Shown here: positions 1 to 8,396 of the stretch, one piece after another
Position numbering within the stretch: position 1 is the first letter of the stretch
Layout of the letters: each line of letters starts with the position of its first letter
Origin: Planomicrobium stackebrandtii
Lineage (GTDB): Bacteria > Bacillota > Bacilli > Bacillales_A > Planococcaceae
DNA length: 64,000 nt
Direction of reading: 5' to 3'
NCBI RefSeq assembly: GCF_030814955.1
Contig: NZ_JAUSWB010000002.1
Location: 310,001 to 374,000, forward strand
The notes under the pieces: model-generated
The model's database searches: none
The model's input: the letters and a program-made list of their open reading frames with translations, nothing else
Told to the model about the DNA's origin: nothing
Program-made: the position numbers and the translations under genes

Positions 1-1
1 C

Positions 2-313
2 GATCACAAAGCTTTGTTTACGCATCAGGAAAAGAACTTGTTTGGTTTTCCAGCAGCACTTTATGAAGAAACTGCCGGTGATTATATAGATTTTGATGGT
101 GAAGGCGCGTTGATTTACACCATTACTCCAGATGGGATTTCCCAAGCCGCCAGTTTGATTGAACAAACTGATGATCAATACGAAGATTGGAATACCGCGA
201 TACAGCGAATTCTATATATTGGGGAAGAACTGTACACAGTAGCAAATGGTGAAATCAAAAGCTACAGCCTGGAAACCTTTGAACCAATCAGCAGTATGAC
301 ATTTGATAAATAG
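2..313 (+). CDS. C-terminal end of a secreted beta-propeller protein (partial)
   Basis: The gene enters from the left edge: the frame is open from base 2, so only about 103 residues of the C-terminus are visible. The text has a D-H-K-A start followed by EKNL, then an acidic middle and a final segment with R-I-L-Y-I-G-E-E-L-Y-T-V. This order resembles the last blades of the family of secreted proteins with a C-terminal beta-propeller (PF09826/COG4880), in which a DHKAF motif precedes a similar YIGD-LYT strand. The family call is from memory of the family and the short fragment does not prove it. The protein would act outside the cell or at the envelope; its function is unknown. A strong terminator follows 6 bases after the stop. 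Confidence 0.55.
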   Translation, partial: DHKALFTHQEKNLFGFPAALYEETAGDYIDFDGEGALIYTITPDGISQAASLIEQTDDQYEDWNTAIQRILYIGEELYTVANGEIKSYSLETFEPISSMTFDK

Positions 314-318
314 CAGCA

Positions 319-351
319 AGAGGCATATTTACAGGTGCCTCTTTTTTTTTT
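319..351 (+). terminator. Rho-independent terminator of the beta-propeller gene
   Basis: AGAGGCA (319-325) pairs with TGCCTCT (336-342) and is followed directly by a run of about ten T. Confidence 0.85.
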
Positions 352-418
352 ATGTTTTTAATTAGCAAAAATAGGGAAGTTGATGAGTATTCTGAAAACT
401 ATAACTGGAGGGATATCG

Positions 419-1558
419 ATGAAAGCAGTAACGTTTCAAGGAGCAAAGAATATGCAGGTAAAAAATGTAAAAGATCCTGAAATCCAGAAAAAAGATGATA
501 TCATCGTAAAAATCACCTCAACTGCTATATGTGGTACGGATTTGCATATTTATCAAGGTGCATTGCCGACAACAAAAGACACGGTAATCGGACATGAACC
601 AATGGGAATTGTGGAAGAAGTGGGACCCGATGTCACCAAAGTAAAAAAAGGGGACCGTATCGTTCTTCCTTTTAACGTCAGCTGCGGGAAATGCTTTTAC
701 TGCAGCAACGAAATGGAAAGCCAATGTGACAACTCAAATGACAACCCTCATTTTGACACCGGCGGGTATTTTGGTTTGACGGAACGCTATGGTGATTATT
801 CAGGTGGACAAGCCGAATATTTGCGTGTGCCTTACGGAAATTTCATGCCTCTGTTGATTCCAGAATCCTCTGAACTGGAAGATGAATCGCTGTTGTTCCT
901 GTCAGACGTTTTGCCAACCGCATGGTGGAGTGTAGAAAATGCCGGCGTTAAAAAAGGTGATACGGTCGTTGTCCTTGGATGCGGCCCAATTGGATTAATG
1001 ACGCAAAAGTTTGCCTGGATGCAAGGTGCCAGCCGCGTAATTGCAGTTGATGAAATTCCATACAGAATGGAACTTGCCAAAAAAATGAACAATGTTGAAA
1101 TTGTTGATTTCAGCATGCATGACAATACAGGTGCCCTGATCCACGAAATCACGCAAGGTGGAGCAAATGTTGTCATCGACTGTGTCGGAATGGACGGCAA
1201 AAAATCACCGTCAGAAGCGGTTCAGCAAAAATTGATGCTTCAGGGTGGTACTTTAAGTGCCATTGACATCGCAAAAGATGCTGTTGGCAAGTTTGGGACG
1301 ATCCAGTTAACCGGAGTTTACGGATTGACGTATAACCAATTCCCGCTAGGCAATATATTTGAACGGAATGTCACCATGAAGATGGGGCAGGCTCCAGTGA
1401 TCCATTTGATGCCGATGCTGTATGAAAAAATCGAAAATGGAGAATTTGATCCGCGCGAAATCATTTCACATATTGTGCCATTGGAAAGTGCCAGTGATGC
1501 TTATCAAATCTTTAATGACCATCAGGACAACTGTACAAAAGTTGTACTGAAGCCATAA
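419..1558 (+). CDS. zinc-dependent alcohol dehydrogenase (AdhB-like)
   Basis: A medium-chain zinc dehydrogenase of 379 residues that oxidises an alcohol or aldehyde adduct with NAD. Catalytic zinc ligands are visible: Cys38 in CGTDLH and His59-Glu60 in GHEPMG. A structural zinc loop CGKCFYC...C follows near residue 90, and a Rossmann motif (VVLGCGPIGL) lies near residue 190. The length and the inserted segment after the zinc loop match the formaldehyde-dehydrogenase-like subgroup that includes B. subtilis AdhB; the substrate cannot be read from sequence. I chose ATG 419 because it has GGAGGG 10 bases upstream and starts with the family's MKAV; a longer frame from 380 lacks a ribosome site. 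It is monocistronic, between two terminators. Confidence 0.88.
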   Translation: MKAVTFQGAKNMQVKNVKDPEIQKKDDIIVKITSTAICGTDLHIYQGALPTTKDTVIGHEPMGIVEEVGPDVTKVKKGDRIVLPFNVSCGKCFYCSNEMESQCDNSNDNPHFDTGGYFGLTERYGDYSGGQAEYLRVPYGNFMPLLIPESSELEDESLLFLSDVLPTAWWSVENAGVKKGDTVVVLGCGPIGLMTQKFAWMQGASRVIAVDEIPYRMELAKKMNNVEIVDFSMHDNTGALIHEITQGGANVVIDCVGMDGKKSPSEAVQQKLMLQGGTLSAIDIAKDAVGKFGTIQLTGVYGLTYNQFPLGNIFERNVTMKMGQAPVIHLMPMLYEKIENGEFDPREIISHIVPLESASDAYQIFNDHQDNCTKVVLKP

Positions 1559-1578
1559 TGGCTCATAATTCGCAGTCC

Positions 1579-1615
1579 ATTAAACGCCCCGCAGAGTCGG
1601 GGCGTTTAATTTTTT
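1579..1615 (+). terminator. Rho-independent terminator after the alcohol dehydrogenase
   Basis: A 12-bp perfect stem, ATTAAACGCCCC (1579-1590) with GGGGCGTTTAAT (1599-1610), followed by a T run. Confidence 0.92.
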
Positions 1616-1668
1616 GTCCATGTGCGTTATGATGGGTACTGAAACCGACTGCGAGAGGGGCGAAACAT

Positions 1669-2424
1669 GTGACACAAATAGGAGAGACCAGGCGTGAACT
1701 CGCGTTGGATTGTTTTTTGCTGGCTGGCCGAATCATGATGGAAAGCGGTGCCGAAACTTACCGCGTGGAAGATACAATGATCCGAATGGCCGTTTCACAA
1801 AATATGGTAAACTCTCATTGCTTCGTGACACCGACAGGCATCATGTTTTCTCCGAGTGAAGAGCTGGCGACACGATTTGTCCGTATTAATAACCGGAGTA
1901 CCGATCTTGAACGGGTAGCACTTGTCAATTCCGTTTCCCGGAAATTGGTGGCCGGAGAATATACAGTGCAGCAGGCTTACGATGAACTGCTGATTATTGA
2001 TCAAACCAATTATCGATTCAATATATGGCTGCAGATTTTAGCAGCTTCAGTAGCAAGTGGCTGTTTCCTGATCCTATTGGGGGGCAGCTGGATTGATCTT
2101 CCTTTTGCTTTTGTGTTTGGCGGTATCGGTTTTATCATAGTCGAGACCATTCTCGAAGAAACACGGGTGAAGATATTTGCCGAATTTATAGGCTCTTTTG
2201 TGGTCGGAATACTGGCTTCGATAGCGGTTTATACCGGATTCGCGACAGATTTGGATACCCTGATCATCGGCTCAATCATGCCGCTTGTTCCGGGGCTCTT
2301 GATTACCAATGCAGTACGGGATTTGATGGCAGGGCATTTTGTGTCTGGGTTGTCTAAAGGGGCAGAGGCTTTTTTAACAGCGTTCGCTATTGGTGCCGGG
2401 ATCGCGGTAGTTTTATCATTTTAA
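1669..2424 (+). CDS. threonine/serine exporter, large subunit (ThrE N-terminal part, YjjP-like)
   Basis: A 251-residue membrane protein of the DUF1212/ThrE family. The first about 115 residues are hydrophilic and carry the family pattern GRIMMESGAETYRVEDTM; the rest holds about five membrane segments with a conserved MPLVPGLLITNAVRDL near the end. Together with the next gene it makes the two halves of a ThrE-type exporter, fused in Corynebacterium but split as YjjP/YjjB in many bacteria; substrates known for the family are threonine, serine or small dicarboxylates. The start is GTG 1669, preceded by GAGAGGGG; the overlapping ATG at 1667 runs into a stop at once. The second half starts 12 bases downstream, so the two are one operon. 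Confidence 0.85.
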   Translation: MTQIGETRRELALDCFLLAGRIMMESGAETYRVEDTMIRMAVSQNMVNSHCFVTPTGIMFSPSEELATRFVRINNRSTDLERVALVNSVSRKLVAGEYTVQQAYDELLIIDQTNYRFNIWLQILAASVASGCFLILLGGSWIDLPFAFVFGGIGFIIVETILEETRVKIFAEFIGSFVVGILASIAVYTGFATDLDTLIIGSIMPLVPGLLITNAVRDLMAGHFVSGLSKGAEAFLTAFAIGAGIAVVLSF

Positions 2425-2436
2425 GGAGGAGATCGG

Positions 2437-2904
2437 ATGAACTGGCCATTGGAAGCATTTCTCAGCTTTTTGGCAGCTGGCGCATTCGGCGTCATCTTCA
2501 ATACGCCGCGCAGAACATTGATCAGCTGTGGGCTAGTCGGCATGAGCGGATGGCTCATCTACCGCACGTTCTTCCTTGTCTTCGAAGATTCCGTACAAGC
2601 TTCTTTTGCCGGAGCATTTGTGGTTTCAATTGTGGCACATTTGCTGGCTAAGAAATTTCGGATGCCGATGATCATTTTCAGCATCGCCGGAATTATTCCG
2701 TTGGTGCCTGGAAGCAAGGCTTATAACGCGATGCGAAATATTGTTGAGCATAATTACCTGGAAGCTATTGCATTTGCATCTGAAGCACTGATGATTTCAG
2801 GCGCGGTTGCGATGGGACTGGTCTTTGCAGAAGTGCTGATGCAGCTGTTCTTCAAGCGGCAGGCAAAAAGAATACAAAGAAAAATGGGCCTGACACAAGA
2901 GTAA
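2437..2904 (+). CDS. threonine/serine exporter, small subunit (ThrE_2, DUF3815, YjjB-like)
   Basis: A 155-residue membrane protein with about four to five hydrophobic segments and the motif SIAGIIPLVPGSKAYNAM, which echoes the LVPG motif of its larger partner just upstream, as expected from the internal duplication of the ThrE fold. AAGGAGGA overlaps the upstream stop and sets ATG 2437. The C-terminus is basic (KRQAKRIQRK). The last codons form the left arm of the terminator. It should act with the upstream gene in the cytoplasmic membrane to export threonine, serine or related small acids. Confidence 0.85.
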   Translation: MNWPLEAFLSFLAAGAFGVIFNTPRRTLISCGLVGMSGWLIYRTFFLVFEDSVQASFAGAFVVSIVAHLLAKKFRMPMIIFSIAGIIPLVPGSKAYNAMRNIVEHNYLEAIAFASEALMISGAVAMGLVFAEVLMQLFFKRQAKRIQRKMGLTQE

Positions 2905-2930
2905 TTCTTGTTTGTCAGACCCATTTTTTA
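2880..2930 (+). terminator. terminator overlapping the end of the exporter operon
   Basis: A long stem pairs AAAAATGGG plus TGACA near 2880-2898 (still coding) with TGTCAGACCCATTTTT (2914-2929). A T-rich tail is included in the right arm. It may work in both directions. Confidence 0.75.
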
Positions 2931-2931
2931 T

Positions 2932-3307
2932 GCGCTTTTCTGTGTTGTCTAGCTTCAGCGCCCAGATTCTAGGGGCCGCGGGATGCGGGTCAGATAACCG
3001 TTGCGACAGGAAGTCGCGATCTTAGGTTAGCTTCTGCGATTGGGCGCTTACGCTTTTCTTTGTCCAGACTCCAGCTGCCAGATTCTAGGGTCATAAGCCA
3101 CTCTGGCTGTGCGGCTAAAAACATGCCGCTTCGCCAGCGCGTCTTATGCCCGTCGAATCTAAACGGCAGCTTCCGCTTTTCTGTGTTGTCTAGCTCCAGC
3201 TGCCAGCCCCTCGAGTCGCTTCACCCTTATCAGCAATGGCAAAGATCGCCATTACCGATAAGGCTTCCAGCGCTTGTCGGGGCTATATGGCAGCTTCCGC
3301 TTTTCTG
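2932..3307. repeat. cluster 1 of about 130-bp palindromic intergenic repeats (three units)
   Basis: This gene-free stretch holds three head-to-tail units with shared flanks (CTTTTCT...GTCTAGCTCCAG on one side, ...CTTCCGCTTTTCT on the other). Unit 1 (about 2932-3060) has closing stem GCGCCCA/TGGGCGC and a core with GTTGCGACAGGAAGTCGCGA. Unit 2 (about 3051-3183) has stem CTGCC/GGCAG, then AGATTC/GAATCT, with a core TCATAAGCC...TCTTATGCCC. Unit 3 (about 3174-3306) has stem CTGCCAGCCCC/GGGGCT..TGGCAG and a core with AGTCGCTTC and CTTATCAGCAATGGC. Neighbouring units share their flanks. The cluster ends 2 bases from the stop of the EAL gene. Similar elements recur at 55.5 and 58.7 kb. From memory, related repeats are widespread between genes in Bacillales; I cannot confirm this here. 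Confidence 0.85.
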
Positions 3308-3308
3308 T

Positions 3309-5315
3309 TTACCCCAGCCACTTTTCCAGGTCTGCAGCATTCATCGGATGGCCGATAATGTAGCCTTGCAGGCTGTCGCAGCCCATGGCGCGCAGTAGTT
3401 CAAATTGTTCGTTGGTTTCAACGCCTTCAGCTGTTACTTGGAAATCAAGCGACTTCCCAAACTGAATCATACCGTTGATCAACTTTTGTATTTTTTCTTG
3501 CTTGGTGATGGACTGAATAATCATTTGATCTATCTTTAATGAAGATATTGGCAGCATAAGCATATAGCGGAACGAAGCGTAGCCAGTTCCAAAGTCATCT
3601 AATGCAAAACTTATGCCTTCTTGGTGAAGTGTCTTCATCTGAGTCATGATTGAACGTTCAGCCTCGGCTTCAAGAGCGAATTTCTCAGTGATTTCAATCA
3701 TTAATGAGCTGGCTTTGCAATTATTGATTTTTAACTGATCGAGCAGCATTTTTGCCATGTCCTTGTCTCGGAACTCACGGATGGAAGAGTTGATGCTGAT
3801 TTGCAGATCAATGCCTTTAGATTCCCAATCACTCAATTGCTTGCAGGCAGTTTCAATGACAAAGCTGCCGATTTCATTGATCAGACCATTTTCTTCTGCA
3901 ATGGGAATCAGTTCATCGGGTGTAACTACGCCGATTTCTGAATCCGTCCAACGCACCAAAGCTTCAACTCGTTCAACTTTGCCGTTGTTCAAGTTTACCT
4001 GCGGCTGATACAGGAGCTGCAAGTTTTTGCGATCCAATGCATAGATCAGCCGTTTTTCGATAAGAGCTTTGCGATTCAAACGTTCATGGTCATCGGATGT
4101 CAGCGCAGAAATGGCACTGCCGCCCCGATCTTTTACTTTTTTGATGGTGGCATAAGAAGCTTTGATCAAATGCATAAAGCTTTGCTGGTCTTCAGGATAT
4201 TTGGTGATGGCGCCGCTGATGGTCATTGGCACCGCCGTACCCTGCAGATAGATCGGATGCTGCTTAAGGTAATGAAGAAAGCCTTCGATAAACCAGTTGC
4301 TCAACGGTGTCACCAAAGCAAATTCGTGCAGCCCGGCGCGTGTAATAATGGAGTCGGAAAAATACATCCGCAGCCGTTTCGTGAATTCGATGAGCAATTC
4401 GTTTTCAGTGTCTGTGTCTGACACATCCCGCAAAGTATAAAAACGGTCAATATCCAGAAAAATGAAGGAAAAATGGCGTCCTTCTTCTATATATTCATTG
4501 ACCACTTGCTCAAGACGGTGCCGGTTCTCTAACCCTGTTACCGGATCGATAAAGGCGATTTCCTCGAGATGCTGCTGGGCTTTTTTGTTGGCAGTTATAT
4601 CTTTTTCCAGGAAAATGTAATACGTATCATCGGTGGAAAGCTGCATAGGGATGGCTGTCAGATCAACCCAATAAACTTCGCCATCTTTTTTCACTTTTTT
4701 CGCTTCGCCGTTCCAGACATTGCCTTCTCTTAACGTGGATAGAATGGAATCGACAAATTTGACATCCGCTTCACCATCTCCAAACATGTGCCAGACCGGC
4801 TTGCCTAAGATCCGTTTTGGCGTCCACTTGCTCAATTTTAAAAATAAGGGATTCGCATATGTAATCAAAAATTCCTGATCAAAATAAAGCAGCATGAAAG
4901 AGTCGTCCAAACCATTGCGCAAATGGTTTAATTCTTTAGGGGCAGAGCCCTCTTCATCGCCTTCATCCAATTCATAGATCGTCATGACGAACTGTTCATT
5001 GTTTGAAGTGTAGGACTTGGCTACAACTGTTGTATAGGCCTTTATTCCATCGCCCAATTCTATTTCCACATCTTCAAATTTAACCGGTTCCTCAGTATGC
5101 AGAAGTTTTTCCCATGAATGCTTGCTTAACGCTGCTTTTTCAGGATTCATATAAGGAGAAAGCTGGCCTTTGACCGCTTCGGACTCTATTTGAAAAACGT
5201 GCTCGGCATGCTGGTTGCACCATGCAATCAAGCCGTCTTGGTCTAAGATGATGATGGGGAAAGGAATATGGTTAAAAACGAGGGTGTCAGCTAATTTACC
5301 TTGCAATTCGCTCAT
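3309..5315 (-). CDS. PAS-PAS-GGDEF(degenerate)-EAL protein, probable cyclic-di-GMP phosphodiesterase
   Basis: A soluble 668-residue signalling protein. Two PAS sensor domains (about residues 10-105 and 135-245, the second with a PAC-like DLTAIPMQ segment) precede a GGDEF domain (about 255-410) and an EAL domain (about 420-665). The GGDEF active site reads AGLHEF, so cyclase activity is unlikely. The EAL domain keeps its catalytic set: EALVRW, a Glu in IEITE, DDFGTG, a Lys in LKID, the Glu of AEGVE and QGY. It should therefore hydrolyse cyclic di-GMP in response to a PAS-detected signal. There is no membrane segment. ATG 5315 is preceded by AAGGAGCG. It is transcribed alone, toward repeat cluster 1. 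Confidence 0.88.
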   Translation of the reverse strand: MSELQGKLADTLVFNHIPFPIIILDQDGLIAWCNQHAEHVFQIESEAVKGQLSPYMNPEKAALSKHSWEKLLHTEEPVKFEDVEIELGDGIKAYTTVVAKSYTSNNEQFVMTIYELDEGDEEGSAPKELNHLRNGLDDSFMLLYFDQEFLITYANPLFLKLSKWTPKRILGKPVWHMFGDGEADVKFVDSILSTLREGNVWNGEAKKVKKDGEVYWVDLTAIPMQLSTDDTYYIFLEKDITANKKAQQHLEEIAFIDPVTGLENRHRLEQVVNEYIEEGRHFSFIFLDIDRFYTLRDVSDTDTENELLIEFTKRLRMYFSDSIITRAGLHEFALVTPLSNWFIEGFLHYLKQHPIYLQGTAVPMTISGAITKYPEDQQSFMHLIKASYATIKKVKDRGGSAISALTSDDHERLNRKALIEKRLIYALDRKNLQLLYQPQVNLNNGKVERVEALVRWTDSEIGVVTPDELIPIAEENGLINEIGSFVIETACKQLSDWESKGIDLQISINSSIREFRDKDMAKMLLDQLKINNCKASSLMIEITEKFALEAEAERSIMTQMKTLHQEGISFALDDFGTGYASFRYMLMLPISSLKIDQMIIQSITKQEKIQKLINGMIQFGKSLDFQVTAEGVETNEQFELLRAMGCDSLQGYIIGHPMNAADLEKWLG

Positions 5316-5347
5316 TCTTTGACGCTCCTTAACCGTAGTGTACTTTC

Positions 5348-5376
5348 ATTATAGAGAAGAAAAGGTCTATCGTCAT
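5348..5376 (-). promoter_or_regulatory. sigma-A-type promoter for the PAS-GGDEF-EAL gene
   Basis: On the minus strand, ATGACG (5371-5376) and TATAAT (5348-5353) are 17 bases apart; the -10 matches consensus fully, and it lies about 30 bases upstream of the start codon. Confidence 0.55.
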
Positions 5377-5429
5377 CCTTTTCAAAATAATCTCTAAAGG
5401 AAATTCATGGATTTTTCACTATCCTTTCC

Positions 5430-5457
5430 TTGACAATCGTGAGAGAATAGGCATAAA
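5430..5457 (+). promoter_or_regulatory. sigma-A-type promoter for copC-copD
   Basis: TTGACA (5430-5435), a 16-base spacer, then CATAAA (5452-5457), 25 bases upstream of the copC start. The -35 box is perfect and the -10 box is weak. Confidence 0.55.
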
Positions 5458-5481
5458 TCATATGAAAATAGAGGTAAGAAA

Positions 5482-6030
5482 ATGTTAAATAAATTTTTTG
5501 TAATATTATCCCTGATACTAATTTTCCCTTTTTCGGTTCAAGCGCATACAACTTTAATGTCATCGACACCGGCAGAAGGTGAAACTGTTACCGAAGCTTT
5601 GGATGAGGTGCAATTGGTTTTTGGGACAAGAATTGAAGAAGGCAGCACAATGACAATCGAAGGAGAAAGCGGAACATTAGAATTTGACGGCATCACGGTA
5701 GCCGAAGATTCGATGACTGGTGAGTTTAGTAAACCATTGGCTAATGGAAACTACCGCATTCTTTGGAACATTATTGGGGAAGACGGCCATCCCATCGAAG
5801 GAGAAATTGCTTTTAGTATTTCTGTGGAGGCAGAGGAAGAACCGGCAACAGCTCCGGCGGCAGAAGAGAAAGCTGAAGAGCCAGCAGAACAGTCTGTGTC
5901 GGCTTCAGAGGAAGGGGCAGCGCCGGAAGTAGCTGAAGAAGGCAGCAACCTGCTCGTAACCAGTGTGCTTGTGCTGATTGCTGCTTTAGTGATTTTCGGA
6001 ATCTATAAATTGCTGATGAAGAAAAAATGA
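5482..6030 (+). CDS. CopC-domain copper-binding protein, membrane anchored
   Basis: A 182-residue exported protein. A signal peptide (about residues 1-21) ends before His22, the usual N-terminal copper ligand of CopC domains; SSTPAEGETV and a late GEDGHP segment match the CopC fold (about 22-112). An Ala/Glu/Pro-rich linker (about 114-155) leads to a C-terminal membrane segment (about 157-177) and a short basic tail. It should bind copper on the outer face of the membrane and pass it to the CopD protein encoded next. In B. subtilis the two domains are fused in YcnJ; here they are separate genes overlapping by 4 bases. GAGGTAAG precedes ATG 5482. Confidence 0.85.
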   Translation: MLNKFFVILSLILIFPFSVQAHTTLMSSTPAEGETVTEALDEVQLVFGTRIEEGSTMTIEGESGTLEFDGITVAEDSMTGEFSKPLANGNYRILWNIIGEDGHPIEGEIAFSISVEAEEEPATAPAAEEKAEEPAEQSVSASEEGAAPEVAEEGSNLLVTSVLVLIAALVIFGIYKLLMKKK

Positions 6031-7088
6031 CATTTTTCACTGCATTTGCCGATGTCTTGCTGTATATTGCCTTTTCATATTTGGCGGGTTCCGTTGTGCT
6101 GCAATTTGTGCCCGAGGACCGGAAACCGAGGCTATCCACTTCAAAGGTTTTGCTGCTGCTCAGCACAGCTGGAATTATTTTTCTGTCATTTGGTCCGGTC
6201 TATGAACTGGCTGTATTTCTTCAAAGCAGCCAGGGGTGGAGCGAATCTTACCTGAATGCCATTACTGGATTTCGCGTTGGTCAAGGATGGCTGATCACCT
6301 TGCTGCTCGGAATCATCCTGGCTATAACCATTTATTTGGGGGGCAGCCGTTATATCCAGGCGCTTTATTTGTTCCTGCTGATTCTGACTGTCGGATTCTA
6401 CAGCCACATTTCGACTCTTGACCTGTGGGCTGGATTTGCACTGCACTCCATCCACATTCTTTTTATGGCTATGTGGGCTGGTGTGCTGCTTCACGTGGCA
6501 TGGTTTGCAAAAGAAGGGATGAACTGGGCGCGGTTTTTGGCCTGGTTCACACCGTTTGCATTTTTCTGTGTAGCAGCAGTAATCGGCAGCGGAGTTGTCA
6601 TCATGTTCTTTTTTGTGGCTCCAGCCGATTACGCCAATTCCTGGGCTTTGCCTTATGGACAGTTGCTCCTGCTAAAGCATCTCAGCATTATACCGGTGCT
6701 GATGGCAGCTTTGATCAACGGATTTCTCAATAAGCAAAAAGTTTTTCAGCAGGCTTGGCTGAAAGTAGAAAGCATCCTGCTGCTGATCGTCTTTATCTTT
6801 ACCGCTTTTATGAGCAAGCAGGCACCGCCTCACGATGTTAATGATACGCTGAGGATTGAAGGCGGCGGGTGGTTGATTGAAGAATTGGCAGGCCCTTTGT
6901 ACATTCCGCTTGCAGCAGGATTGGATTTGACCTTAAACGGCTCGCTCTTGATGGGGCTTAGCCTGCTGTTGCTGGCTTTGATGCTGGTAGGTTTTTACCG
7001 GCAGCTGAATGCCTGGCTGTCATTGTTGTTAAGTGTTGGATTTATCATCAGTTTTTATGTGGGGTTAATGTTGAACCTATCATTTTAA
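6027..7088 (+). CDS. CopD-family copper transport membrane protein
   Basis: A 353-residue integral membrane protein with about eight to nine hydrophobic segments and a CopD domain (about residues 140-270) with the typical LHSIHILFMAMWAG, HVAWF and LLLLKHLSIIPV segments containing conserved His residues. It starts at the ATGA overlap (6027-6030) with copC, so translation is probably coupled. Known role of the family: copper uptake or delivery across the cytoplasmic membrane with CopC. The direction of transport cannot be told from sequence. A small terminator follows at 7100. Confidence 0.85.
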   Translation: MTFFTAFADVLLYIAFSYLAGSVVLQFVPEDRKPRLSTSKVLLLLSTAGIIFLSFGPVYELAVFLQSSQGWSESYLNAITGFRVGQGWLITLLLGIILAITIYLGGSRYIQALYLFLLILTVGFYSHISTLDLWAGFALHSIHILFMAMWAGVLLHVAWFAKEGMNWARFLAWFTPFAFFCVAAVIGSGVVIMFFFVAPADYANSWALPYGQLLLLKHLSIIPVLMAALINGFLNKQKVFQQAWLKVESILLLIVFIFTAFMSKQAPPHDVNDTLRIEGGGWLIEELAGPLYIPLAAGLDLTLNGSLLMGLSLLLLALMLVGFYRQLNAWLSLLLSVGFIISFYVGLMLNLSF

Positions 7089-7099
7089 ATAATTACAGG

Positions 7100-7123
7100 C
7101 CAATCTTTCGGGATTGGTTTTTC
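7100..7123 (+). terminator. small Rho-independent terminator after copD
   Basis: CCAATC (7100-7105) pairs with GATTGG (7112-7117), followed by TTTTTCT. The stem is short, so some read-through into the next gene is possible. Confidence 0.55.
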
Positions 7124-7143
7124 TATTGAAAGGAGTGGGGAGC

Positions 7144-8058
7144 ATGCAACGTTTAAAGGGAGTTTCCATGATATTAATCGGGGCCATGCTATGGGGAGCC
7201 ACGGGACCTTTAATGGAATGGACTATGGAGATCTATGGCATTTCCGTTCCGTTTCTTTTAACCATCCGTTTAATCGTGGCGGGTCTTTTATTGCTCTTGT
7301 TCCTGAAGCTGAAAGGTGTCCGCGTCACAGCAATCTTCCGCAATAAAACCTGGATTCGCCCGCTGCTGATCTTCTCCATACTGGGAATGCTCGGCGTCCA
7401 GTACAGCTTTGTCGCCGCAATTGAAGCAAGCAACGCCGTAGTAGCGACTTTGATGCAATTTTTGGCTCCTGTCTATATTATTTTGTTTGTTTCCATCACT
7501 CACAAAAAAATTCCGCCAAGCTATCAAATAATCGGTATGGCTGGAACATTGGGGGGAATGTTTTTGCTGCTGACCAATGGCAGACCCGATCAGCTGATCA
7601 TCAGTGGACAAGCATTTTTCTGGGGCATTCTGGTAGGTCTGGCTTTTACTTTCTATACTTTATATCCTGCGCGCCTCATGCAGGAATGGGGAGTGTTGCT
7701 CGTGGTCGGCTGGTCGATGCTTTTTGGCGGCATTTTTCTCGGACTTGTAAACCCAATTTTTCTTTCAGACGAATGGCCGATCCTCACCGAACTTCCGGTG
7801 ATTGGCGCAATCCTGGCCATCATCGTCATCGGAACAGCCGCTTTCGTCTTGTTTCTCAGCAGCATGCGCTACATTACCGCCGTTGAAACCAGCATCCTGT
7901 CATCACTAGAGCCGTTGACCGCGATGGTCATTTCCATGTTCTGGTTTGGCCAGGTTTTGTCGCCGGTTCAATTATTCGGTGCACTGGCTATGTTGATTTT
8001 TGTCACTTGGCTATCGCTGGCCGGCAATCCGAAAAAGAATAAGCTGGAGGCGGAGTAG
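7144..8058 (+). CDS. EamA-family (drug/metabolite superfamily) transporter
   Basis: A 304-residue membrane protein with ten predicted membrane segments arranged as two EamA repeats. It opens with the family pattern ILIGAMLWGATGPLMEW and has the second-repeat end segment SSLEPLTAMVISMFWFGQ. It should export or import a small metabolite across the cytoplasmic membrane; the substrate is unknown. ATG 7144 is chosen because AAAGGAGTGGGG lies just upstream; a longer frame from 7114 would include this ribosome site in its coding part. Its C-terminus is charged (KKNKLEAE). Confidence 0.82.
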   Translation: MQRLKGVSMILIGAMLWGATGPLMEWTMEIYGISVPFLLTIRLIVAGLLLLLFLKLKGVRVTAIFRNKTWIRPLLIFSILGMLGVQYSFVAAIEASNAVVATLMQFLAPVYIILFVSITHKKIPPSYQIIGMAGTLGGMFLLLTNGRPDQLIISGQAFFWGILVGLAFTFYTLYPARLMQEWGVLLVVGWSMLFGGIFLGLVNPIFLSDEWPILTELPVIGAILAIIVIGTAAFVLFLSSMRYITAVETSILSSLEPLTAMVISMFWFGQVLSPVQLFGALAMLIFVTWLSLAGNPKKNKLEAE

Positions 8059-8331
8059 GTATAGAAACGTCTTATATTATTCTCCATTCCTTGGGCTAAG
8101 AGCAATAGACCCCGCGGGAGTCTCCACTGATTTTTTCCATATCTTTTATGAACATATCAGAAAAACTTAGGCTTGCTTTCAATCTACGCCATCTCTCGCG
8201 AAAGCCCTGGCCGAAGCGATGAATAAAATCTCGTTTCTTTAGTTCAACATGTAAGGATCAATCTATGAAAAACGATGTCTCCCAAAGAGGCATCGTTTTT
8301 CTGGTTTAAAATAGAAATTCCTATTCGATAT
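8059..8331. other. gap without a gene, with traces of an intergenic repeat
   Basis: No frame here looks coding. A GC-rich patch GACCCCGCGGGAGTC (about 8109-8123) resembles, from memory, the core of another repeat seen between genes in Bacillales, but it is too short here to prove. The stretch ends with a clear terminator at 8268-8302, more than 200 bases from the upstream stop, so it may serve a transcript that no longer carries a gene. Confidence 0.4.
8268..8302 (+). terminator. Rho-independent terminator in the gap before the ABC exporter
   Basis: AAAAACGATG (8268-8277) pairs with CATCGTTTTT (8291-8300); the inner CTC/GAG pair extends the stem. Confidence 0.75.
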
Positions 8332-8379
8332 CTGAAAATTATGGCATACTATTCTATACAAAGGTTCGAGTTTCGAAAC
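8332..8379 (+). promoter_or_regulatory. promoter and palindromic operator candidate for the ABC exporter operon
   Basis: CTGAAA (8332-8337), a 17-base spacer and TATACA (8355-8360) form a reasonable promoter. The perfect palindrome GTTTCGAAAC (8370-8379) covers the expected transcription start, the usual place for a repressor site of a multidrug exporter. No regulator gene is adjacent. Inference only. Confidence 0.45.
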
Positions 8380-8396
8380 GTTTAGGAGGCATTTCC

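Noticed and set aside
3060-3398. 112-codon open frame through repeat cluster 1
   Set aside because: It lies in palindromic repeats and ends as antisense of the EAL gene; no start signal.
8059-8267. A decayed gene in the gap before the ABC exporter
   Set aside because: No frame shows recognisable protein similarity, and stop codons are frequent in all frames.
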